Shown here in pieces: positions 1 through 6,351 of a DNA stretch of 36,047 bases (its first letter is position 1; every line of letters starts with the position of its first letter). The notes below the pieces were generated by a model that had not been told where the DNA came from, did not search any database, and saw nothing but the letters and a program-made list of their open reading frames with translations. This DNA comes from Bacillota bacterium. Lineage in GTDB: Bacteria > Bacillota > Limnochordia > Darwinibacteriales > Darwinibacteriaceae. The position numbers were made by a program, and so were the translations under genes. The DNA lies in contig DUQE01000177.1 in assembly GCA_012837925.1 (NCBI GenBank), forward strand, positions 1-36,047, in the 5' to 3' direction.

Positions 1-1
1 G

Positions 2-1225
2 GCCTTAGGACAATCGTTCCAAACGAGCAAAGCCATTGTCATGATTCATGGTCACAACATCAACATGATCAATTCTACCTATGGGCTTGATGTGGGAGAT
101 CGAGTCATGACAGAACTGGCTACCAGGTTGGAGACCTTTGCCATTGGTGGACGTCAGCTGTACCGCTTCGCCGATGATGGCTTTGTTCTTTTCGTTGAGA
201 ACTATCGAAGTAAGGATGAGCTTTGTTCCTTGGCCAAAGACATCCTTCGCGATATAGGTTCCTCCTTGGATAGTTTCGTCCGGCCCATTGAGATTCGAAT
301 CGGCATGGTCGAACTCGAACCTGAGTTACAGACCGTTGATGTGCTACGCCGAGCCTCCATGGCTATCCATTATCTTGAACGGGATCAACATGGAGCAAAG
401 TTTGCCTTTTTCGATGAAGAAATGGAAGAAAAACTTAGGCGAGAAGAGATCATTGCCCTGGAGATGTCGGAGTTTCTCTCCAAACCCCAATCGGGTACGT
501 TTTATCTCGAATACCAGCCCAAGGTGGCTTTGGCTACCAATCGGATCGTAGGGTTCGAGGCTCTCTCCAGGATGACCTCTCCGGCCTTGGGTCGGGTCTC
601 ACCTCTAGAGTTCATCTCCATTGCAGAACGGCAAGAAATGATCATTCCCCTCGGTTACTGGGTTCTGGACGAAGCCTGCCAGTTTATCAAAAAACTAACT
701 GGGGAAGGATACAGCGATCTCTATGTTGCCGTCAACATTTCTGTAGTCCAGCTCCTGCAGGAGGATTTTGTCAGAAAGGTAGAGGAGGTCGTGGCCAAGT
801 CGGGCATTGACCCCAAGAACCTGCAACTGGAAATCACCGAATCTGTGTTGATTGAGGACTTTGATGATGTTCACTCCAAACTGCAGCCCTTGCAGGATCT
901 CGGACTCACCATTGCCCTTGATGACTTCGGAACGGGATATTCGGCCCTCTCCCGCATGGGAGAACTGCCCGTTGATGTCATTAAGATTGACAAGAGCTTC
1001 ATTGACAAGATCCTCGTTAAGGATGGTCAAAAACAGATCATCCAGGAACTGATCGCCATGTGCCACAAGCTCGGTCTGATCGTGGTGGCTGAGGGCGTGG
1101 AGTATGAAGAACAGCGGAAATACCTGGCTGAAGTGGGATGCGATATTATGCAAGGCTACCTCTACAGTAAACCCGTAGCCGAGGAGCTGGCTCTGCAAAA
1201 ATTGGAGTCTGTGCCTCGATCATAG
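2..1225 (+). CDS. Degenerate GGDEF + EAL domain protein (5' truncated by window edge)
   Basis: Frame is open to the window start. GGDEF position reads RFADDGFVLF (degenerate). EAL domain has FEALSR, LEITESVL, DDFGTGYS, IKIDKSFI and EGVE motifs, suggesting an intact phosphodiesterase. Confidence 0.9.
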   Translation, partial: ALGQSFQTSKAIVMIHGHNINMINSTYGLDVGDRVMTELATRLETFAIGGRQLYRFADDGFVLFVENYRSKDELCSLAKDILRDIGSSLDSFVRPIEIRIGMVELEPELQTVDVLRRASMAIHYLERDQHGAKFAFFDEEMEEKLRREEIIALEMSEFLSKPQSGTFYLEYQPKVALATNRIVGFEALSRMTSPALGRVSPLEFISIAERQEMIIPLGYWVLDEACQFIKKLTGEGYSDLYVAVNISVVQLLQEDFVRKVEEVVAKSGIDPKNLQLEITESVLIEDFDDVHSKLQPLQDLGLTIALDDFGTGYSALSRMGELPVDVIKIDKSFIDKILVKDGQKQIIQELIAMCHKLGLIVVAEGVEYEEQRKYLAEVGCDIMQGYLYSKPVAEELALQKLESVPRS

Positions 1226-1294
1226 TCGTGCTGCGATAGCAGCTTTAGGCTTCCGAACTGTGCGAGTTAGCGCATAGGACCGTCTCCAATAATG

Positions 1295-1320
1295 GCCCCC
1301 GAAAACGCGGGGGCTTTTTT
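1295..1320 (+). terminator. Rho-independent terminator
   Basis: GCCCCCG-aaaacg-CGGGGGC followed by TTTTTT. Confidence 0.85.
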
Positions 1321-1394
1321 GTGCACGGTTCCAGATAAAATCGCGCAAAGTGGGAACAATAGGATATCGCGGGAAACATCGAGGAGGCGAGAGG

Positions 1395-1928
1395 ATGATC
1401 CTACTGATCCACGATCTTGGGGCGGAGGAAGCCAAGCGGTTGGAGTCCACCTATGCTACAGAAACAGTTGTGGTGTCGGACGATGGGACGATCAGGCATT
1501 GCGTGGGATGTTTTGGATGCTGGACCAAGGATCCAGGGTCTTGCGTCATCAAAGACAAGTATAGTGATATGGGTGCTCTCTTGGGGGCTTGTACCCAGTT
1601 ACACATTGTGAGTCGATGCGTCTACGGGGGTTTTAGTCCTTTTGTTAAGAACGTTCTAGACCGCAGTATCTCTTATGTCCACCCAGACCTTCGCATGAGA
1701 GAAGGACAAACACACCACCGGCTTCGCTATGATCGCCCTTTCAGGATATCTGTGTGGTTCTATGGGGAGGGGATCACCGAGAATGAACGAGAAACGGCCC
1801 TAAGGCTCCTAAAGGCCAATAGCATCAACATGGGTTGCCCCCTCGATGGGGTGCGCTTTGTCGAGAGTACCGTAAACTTGAATGGGGAGGGCGTAGTAAG
1901 TGATCAAAACTGCATTGCTCAATGGTAG
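1395..1928 (+). CDS. Flavodoxin-fold / NADPH-dependent FMN reductase-like protein with C-X2-C-X2-C-X7-C motif (Isf-like)
   Basis: ATG at 1395 after GAGGCGAGAGG; CVGCFGCWTKDPGSCVIKDKYSDM followed by the YGGFSPFVKNVLDRS loop. Confidence 0.7.
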   Translation: MILLIHDLGAEEAKRLESTYATETVVVSDDGTIRHCVGCFGCWTKDPGSCVIKDKYSDMGALLGACTQLHIVSRCVYGGFSPFVKNVLDRSISYVHPDLRMREGQTHHRLRYDRPFRISVWFYGEGITENERETALRLLKANSINMGCPLDGVRFVESTVNLNGEGVVSDQNCIAQW

Positions 1929-2556
1929 CCCCAGAGGTGAACGCAGTGCCTCTAGGATGATTTTAGATTTCATGGAAGAACTACTCCCCAAGGAACAGTA
2001 TGAACGCAGGCATTTCTCTCTGAAAACGCCCAATATCGATCCAACGGTTCTTGGGGAGATTCTTTCCAGCCAGGTTCTACTAATCGCCTTTCCCCTCTAC
2101 GTTGATGGGGTTCCTTCTCACATGATCCGCTGGCTCATGGAACTGGAACGGGTTTTTTCACTACAGGTAAAATCAAGACCCTCGGTGTATGCCTTAGTGA
2201 ACTGCGGCTTTTATGAAGCGGATCAGACCCGGGTGACGCTAGACATTCTCCGCAATTGGTGTGAAAGAGCAGGGCTTAAGTGGGGCCAGGGGATGGGTAT
2301 AGGAGCTGGCGGAGCCTTTAGTACGTTCCGAAACACCCCCATGGGCAAATGGCCCTTTCGAGACCTTGGAGGGGCCATGACCGCGATGGGTCTGAACATC
2401 ACGAAGCAAGTCTCAGGAACTGATCTCTTCGTTAGTCCAGACTTTCCCAGAGTAGCGTACAAAGTCGCGGTGGAGTACAGTTGGCGCCGAGCGATCAAAC
2501 ACAATGGGCTGAAACTGCGCGACTTGCACAGAAGAATCCCGCTGGTTCGCCCCTAG
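1900..2556 (+). CDS. Flavodoxin-fold NAD(P)H-dependent oxidoreductase-like protein
   Basis: GTG start overlapping the preceding gene; N-terminal LLNGSPRGERSASR phosphate-binding loop, then LIAFPLYVDGVPSHMIRWL. Confidence 0.75.
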   Translation: MIKTALLNGSPRGERSASRMILDFMEELLPKEQYERRHFSLKTPNIDPTVLGEILSSQVLLIAFPLYVDGVPSHMIRWLMELERVFSLQVKSRPSVYALVNCGFYEADQTRVTLDILRNWCERAGLKWGQGMGIGAGGAFSTFRNTPMGKWPFRDLGGAMTAMGLNITKQVSGTDLFVSPDFPRVAYKVAVEYSWRRAIKHNGLKLRDLHRRIPLVRP

Positions 2557-2654
2557 TCGACCAATTTTAGGAATCCAAGCTTAGTTCGCCCCCAGCCTGC
2601 CCTGCATACGTTATGGTAGAACCGAAACAGGATGGCATATTGGAGGTGAAACAA

Positions 2655-2882
2655 ATGGGTCATAGAGGGTATCTTCAGCCATGTCATTACTACCACCCTG
2701 GCTATCATGATCATGGCGAAAGTGAAAATGAACTAAAGAACGTGAACAATATAAAGATAGATGTGGTGTGTCCGGGGTGCTGCCGGCCTAGACCTCCGAA
2801 AACCAGCAAGAACAGACTCGTGAACATCAACAACATTAATATCACGATTGATGGTCACAAGATCAGACATGACCGCTGGTAG
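2655..2882 (+). CDS. Small Cys/His/Asn-rich hypothetical protein (possible spore-surface protein)
   Basis: Strong SD (TGGAGGTG) 5' of ATG 2655; MGHRGYLQPCHYYHPGYHDHG...VNNIKIDVVCPGCC...LVNINNINITIDGHKIRHDRW. Confidence 0.6.
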   Translation: MGHRGYLQPCHYYHPGYHDHGESENELKNVNNIKIDVVCPGCCRPRPPKTSKNRLVNINNINITIDGHKIRHDRW

Positions 2883-2905
2883 GTCACATGTCTCAAGCAA
2901 AACCA

Positions 2906-2948
2906 GATGGTTCCTTTTCGCCTACGTAGTAGAGCGTTAGGAACCATC
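2906..2948. repeat. 10-bp perfect inverted repeat between convergent genes
   Basis: GATGGTTCCT (2906-2915) and AGGAACCATC (2939-2948) with a 23-nt loop. Confidence 0.6.
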
Positions 2949-2961
2949 ACGCGTCTTGCCG

Positions 2962-3552
2962 TCAACGCTTCTGCGGTGCCCAGAACTTGTGCCATATCTC
3001 TCCACTTGACCGGGCTGGAGATCGTGCTCTGTGGTAGGGGGCTTTTTCCCATCTCGCTGCGCGGTCTGAGCGGGGTGCTGGCTTTGAGACTGCTTCTTCC
3101 GGCAGAGAGACAATCTCCTCTCTGGTCACTGTGATCTGCGCCTTCAGGAGCGCCCGAATGAGAATCTTTACTTTGTATCCAGAACCGCCCATGGGTACCA
3201 CATCTGGCAATCCACTGACAGATAAATGCTCCAGCTCGGTCACTTCAACGACATGGTCTCCTGGCTGAATGCCTTCAATATTGGTGACCGAGTAGATGGG
3301 CAGGTAGATGGTCGTTTCCACGTCATCCCGCTCAACGGTGAGTCTTGCTCTAAGAAACCCCACGTTGATTAACTTGCCTGGGATAATGGAGTATTTCAAG
3401 ACTGGATCGCGGTCGGGCTCCACCTTTACTGTCTCCGTCAGTTCTCCGGTATCCAGATCCACCCCGACGCCAATGGGGGCCTTCAAGTCGAGACTAGCGA
3501 TCTTTGAGGCCTCGATCTCTGCAATAATAACATTCGTCTTAATCCTTGGCAT
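2962..3552 (-). CDS. SPOCS/DUF3794-like protein, paralog 1, with basic C-terminal tail
   Basis: IIPGKLINVGFLRARLTV...IQPGDHVVEVTELEHLSV...KVKILIRALLKAQITVTREEIV; the same domain layout occurs in the next three ORFs. SD AAAGGAGGG upstream. Confidence 0.6.
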   Translation of the reverse strand: MPRIKTNVIIAEIEASKIASLDLKAPIGVGVDLDTGELTETVKVEPDRDPVLKYSIIPGKLINVGFLRARLTVERDDVETTIYLPIYSVTNIEGIQPGDHVVEVTELEHLSVSGLPDVVPMGGSGYKVKILIRALLKAQITVTREEIVSLPEEAVSKPAPRSDRAARWEKAPYHRARSPARSSGEIWHKFWAPQKR

Positions 3553-3599
3553 GGTACACCCTCCTTTCTATGCCCCTGGAAGTCCTGGAGGTGACTTCC

Positions 3600-4217
3600 C
3601 TAGACGAACTTCTTGCTGCCCGGCTGAAACGGGTTAACGACGATATTGATGTTGTTCTTGTTCACAATGTCCTGAAAACCGCCCTCCTGGATCCCGCACT
3701 CTTCGTTCTTTCCCGGGCAGTGATCCGAAATGCAGATCGTTTCCTCTCGGGCTACGCAGACCTCAACCTTGTAGACTATCTTGATGATCAGGATTTTTCC
3801 GGCTCCACACTCGTTGGCGTTGGGGTCGCGGATGCCGCGGATATCAATGGACTCAACTTCGGCCTTCTCCTGGACATGGTCTCCTGGTTGAATGTCAGGT
3901 ATGTCATGCATGCCAAAGATAGGGATGTCGAGATCAACCTTGGATGTTACCACATAATCACAGTTCGAAGGCCGAGCTCGCTTTACAATGAGGCAAGCTT
4001 TCTGCAAGCCGTGATTGATCAGTTTACAGGGAACCACCGTTGGGGTGAATACTGGCTCACTAAGGAGTTTGAGTTCAACTGGAGTCAGGAGCTCTCCGGT
4101 CTTGCTATCAATGTTCACGCCCACAGGTGCACAAACCTGGATTGTTCCTACTTTCTGAACAGTTCGTTCCGCCTTGACCACCAGGGCTTTGACAGAACGC
4201 TTCTTAGGCTTTCCCAC
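3600..4217 (-). CDS. SPOCS/DUF3794-like protein, paralog 2, with C-terminal NNINI motif
   Basis: VVPCKLINHGLQKACLIVK...IPDIQPGDHVQEKAEVESIDIRG...ILIIKIVYKVEVCVAREETI; C-terminus IVNKNNINIVVNPFQPGSKKFV. Confidence 0.6.
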   Translation of the reverse strand: MGKPKKRSVKALVVKAERTVQKVGTIQVCAPVGVNIDSKTGELLTPVELKLLSEPVFTPTVVPCKLINHGLQKACLIVKRARPSNCDYVVTSKVDLDIPIFGMHDIPDIQPGDHVQEKAEVESIDIRGIRDPNANECGAGKILIIKIVYKVEVCVAREETICISDHCPGKNEECGIQEGGFQDIVNKNNINIVVNPFQPGSKKFV

Positions 4218-4248
4218 TTTATCTCACCACCTTCTAGAGTACTCAAAC

Positions 4249-4779
4249 TCAGCAAAATGTTTCGGCTGCTTCAACGCGCAAGATACGTTCACTGGCCACA
4301 ACGACACAGTAGCGCACGACCACAGCTAGGAGTAAGCGAAGTTTGTTGTCGCAATCACAGTAAGCAGAGACCTTTTCGAATCCTTCAACGTGGAAGTCAT
4401 GCTTTTGGACAATATCCCCAGGTTCTGCTCCGGGACTGGGCAACACATCATGCCACAGGATGGGAATGTTAGTTTTGGTAGCCAGTCGCACACCCGTCTT
4501 GGATGTGATGATCAGGTCTACATACACGACCCCCGTGTTGAGTACTTTGCCTGGAAGAATTGTTGTACTCAGCCATTCAGGATGTTGACTGCTGAGCGCC
4601 AAATCCACTTTGACTTTCTCCCCACAAGACTCAAAATGCCCGTCGACGAAGGCCAGATTCGCTGGACCTTCAATCTCTTTTCGCCCGATTACTTGCACGC
4701 AACAGTCCTTGTCGATTACCATGGGGACTTTTATTCGTCGATCCTGGATCTGTGCTTCAAGCAAATCAAAGTTTGCCAT
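4249..4779 (-). CDS. SPOCS/DUF3794-like protein, paralog 3, ending in -FC
   Basis: ILPGKVLNTGVVYVDLIIT...AEPGDIVQKHDFHVEGFEKV...LLLAVVVRYCVVVASERILRVEAAETFC; SD GGGGAGG upstream. Confidence 0.6.
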   Translation of the reverse strand: MANFDLLEAQIQDRRIKVPMVIDKDCCVQVIGRKEIEGPANLAFVDGHFESCGEKVKVDLALSSQHPEWLSTTILPGKVLNTGVVYVDLIITSKTGVRLATKTNIPILWHDVLPSPGAEPGDIVQKHDFHVEGFEKVSAYCDCDNKLRLLLAVVVRYCVVVASERILRVEAAETFC

Positions 4780-4828
4780 AACGTTCCTCCCCTATCAGTT
4801 AAGTTGGGAGTTGCCTCCTACTTCAAAG

Positions 4829-4858
4829 ATATGTCCTTAGGAAAATTGTGCTATAGGA
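4829..4858 (-). promoter_or_regulatory. Shared upstream box of SPOCS-like genes (copy 1)
   Basis: Minus strand TCCTATAGC-N14-GACATAT upstream of the 4249-4779 gene. Confidence 0.5.
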
Positions 4859-4882
4859 GCTCGTTCCTAGATTTTGGGCATG

Positions 4883-4907
4883 AAAAAAGCCTCCTTGCGG
4901 AGGCTTT
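4883..4907 (-). terminator. Rho-independent terminator of the 4917-5390 gene
   Basis: Reverse strand AAAGCCTCC-gcaa-GGAGGCTTTTTT. Confidence 0.85.
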
Positions 4908-4916
4908 CGAGACCGG

Positions 4917-5390
4917 TTAGCAGAATAGGATAGCGCCATTGACCTTGACAAGCACTTCTTTGGCCACAACGAGGCAGTAGTTGATCACGAAATTAACGGT
5001 GACATCGGTGTCAACGACGATCGGATCACCAATGATTCTGAACTCAACATCGTGCTTCTGCACAATCGTCTGCCCAGGCCATTGCGTGAGATCGAACGGA
5101 CATACGACAGCGTCTTCTTGATAGGTCACTTCAAATGTTTCTGCAGCTCCTGTTGCATCTGTGATCGTGACCTCCAGTATCCAGGTGTTAAACACTTTAT
5201 CCTGGTCGACGATGGCCTCAAAGGAAAGGGGAGTGATTGTGGCGGTGACGGGTTCGGTGGGAGCTGCTTCCAAAGTGACGGTCACTGCGTTGTCAGGTTG
5301 TTGTACGTCTTCTTGGCATATTACCTTTAAGGTTTTCAGCAGATGGTCCTGGAAGTTCTGTTGCGTTAACTGATTGGTGAGGAAACCCAT
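4917..5390 (-). CDS. SPOCS/DUF3794-like protein, paralog 4, ending in -FC
   Basis: VFNTWILEVTIT...WPGQTIVQKHDVEFRII...VTVNFVINYCLVVAKEVLVKVNGAILFC; aligns at its C-terminus with paralog 3. SD AAAGGAGATG upstream. Confidence 0.6.
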   Translation of the reverse strand: MGFLTNQLTQQNFQDHLLKTLKVICQEDVQQPDNAVTVTLEAAPTEPVTATITPLSFEAIVDQDKVFNTWILEVTITDATGAAETFEVTYQEDAVVCPFDLTQWPGQTIVQKHDVEFRIIGDPIVVDTDVTVNFVINYCLVVAKEVLVKVNGAILFC

Positions 5391-5449
5391 TTGAACATCT
5401 CCTTTCGGACGTTGGACTGATGCTAGCTTTGTCAGTCTCTTGATTCAGA

Positions 5450-5479
5450 ATATGTCGCTGCTTGAAACACGCTATAGGA
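5450..5479 (-). promoter_or_regulatory. Shared upstream box of SPOCS-like genes (copy 2)
   Basis: Minus strand TCCTATAGC-N14-GACATAT upstream of the 4917-5390 gene. Confidence 0.5.
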
Positions 5480-5528
5480 TGGCGATCCCGTATTCTTGAG
5501 ACAAGAGTCGCGTTTTCTTCGCCAACGA

Positions 5529-5583
5529 GCAGAACTTCATGGCACCATTTACTTTGACCAAGAGTTCCTTCGCAAAACCACAT
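5529..5583 (-). pseudogene. Internally deleted remnant of a fifth SPOCS-like paralog (start region joined to C-terminal segment)
   Basis: Minus strand 5576-5529 translates to FAKELLVKVNGAMKFC, 12/16 identical to VAKEVLVKVNGAILFC of the 4917-5390 protein. It lies 4 nt after an ATG that has an SD and the same upstream sequence (TTGGACTGA, TCTCTTGATTCAGA, GCTATAGGA on the plus strand). Confidence 0.7.
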
Positions 5584-5642
5584 GGGAGTAGCTCCTTTTG
5601 CGCGTTGGACTGACAGAAACCGCATCAATCTCTTGATTCAGA

Positions 5643-5672
5643 CTATTCGTCCCGAAAAAACATGCTATAGGA
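5643..5672 (-). promoter_or_regulatory. Shared upstream box of SPOCS-like genes (copy 3, in front of the remnant)
   Basis: Minus strand TCCTATAGC-N14-CGAATAG; same spacing as copies 1 and 2, second half degenerate. Confidence 0.45.
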
Positions 5673-5759
5673 CGGCGGTCCCATAATGTGCAGGAAATAT
5701 CCACCGAAAGAGGGAACTATGATGTAACGAGATTCGAGCGGAAAGAGAGGGAGTCCATA

Positions 5760-6185
5760 GTGAGTACAATAGACCTTGCGTTTGGATTGTTCGGTGGAGG
5801 ATTTAACTGCGCCCAGTCCGTTGTTGGTGCCCTTGCTGACAAAGAGGAAGCCAAACTAGCACTCAGACTGGCTTCGGGATTTGGAGGAGGAATGCGCTGC
5901 GGCGAAGTGTGTGGAGCTGTGACCGGGGCCGTTATGGTGATCGGGCTCAGGGAGGGGCAGTGCGTAGCAAATGATTTGGAGGCTAAACGCAGAACAGCAC
6001 AGCTTACCTCCGAGTTCATGGAGACCTACGCGAAACGTAAGGGTACTCTTCTTTGCCGTGATCTGCTCGGGTATGATGTCCGTGACATCGAGGCTCGAGA
6101 GAAATACGCAGCGGACAAACGTGAGGTCTGTGAAGGTGCGATCAGGACAGCGATCGTGATTCTTAAAGAGATGGGAATCGAGTAG
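5760..6185 (+). CDS. C_GCAxxG_C_C family (redox-type) protein
   Basis: GGGFNCAQSV...ASGFGGGMRCGEVCGAVTGAVMVIGL...GTLLCRDLLGYD; GTG start at 5760 preferred over the longer ORF start. Confidence 0.85.
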   Translation: MSTIDLAFGLFGGGFNCAQSVVGALADKEEAKLALRLASGFGGGMRCGEVCGAVTGAVMVIGLREGQCVANDLEAKRRTAQLTSEFMETYAKRKGTLLCRDLLGYDVRDIEAREKYAADKREVCEGAIRTAIVILKEMGIE

Positions 6186-6236
6186 CCGATTCGGGGTCCC
6201 CAATTGATATCAATAGTTTCGTTATTGTTCATGAAG

Positions 6237-6288
6237 AGCAAGCCACTCCGCATAGCGTTCTATCGGGGCGACTTGCTTTTTGCCGATG
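6237..6288 (+). terminator. Possible imperfect terminator hairpin
   Basis: GCAAG...CTTGC flanking arms with a partially paired CTCCG/CGGGG interior, followed by TTTTT. Confidence 0.4.
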
Positions 6289-6351
6289 GTCGAAAGGAAC
6301 ACAATATGTGTATGGAGAATAGTACCAAAAATAGAAAAGAGGTTCGGTGCG

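Noticed and set aside
1330-1394. GEMM-like c-di-GMP riboswitch fragment (CGCAAAGTGGG) upstream of the flavodoxin-like gene
   Set aside because: No GEMM P1/P2 helices or tetraloop receptor could be recognised; treated as coincidence.
3546-4472. 308-aa plus-strand ORF opposite the SPOCS-like genes
   Set aside because: The minus-strand frames give homologous paralogs with good RBSs; the plus frame shows no family signal.
5293-5628. 111-aa minus-strand ORF MWFCEGTLGQ...
   Set aside because: It reads through the remnant paralog out of frame and antisense or across the promoter of the next gene; a by-product of the deletion, not a likely gene.
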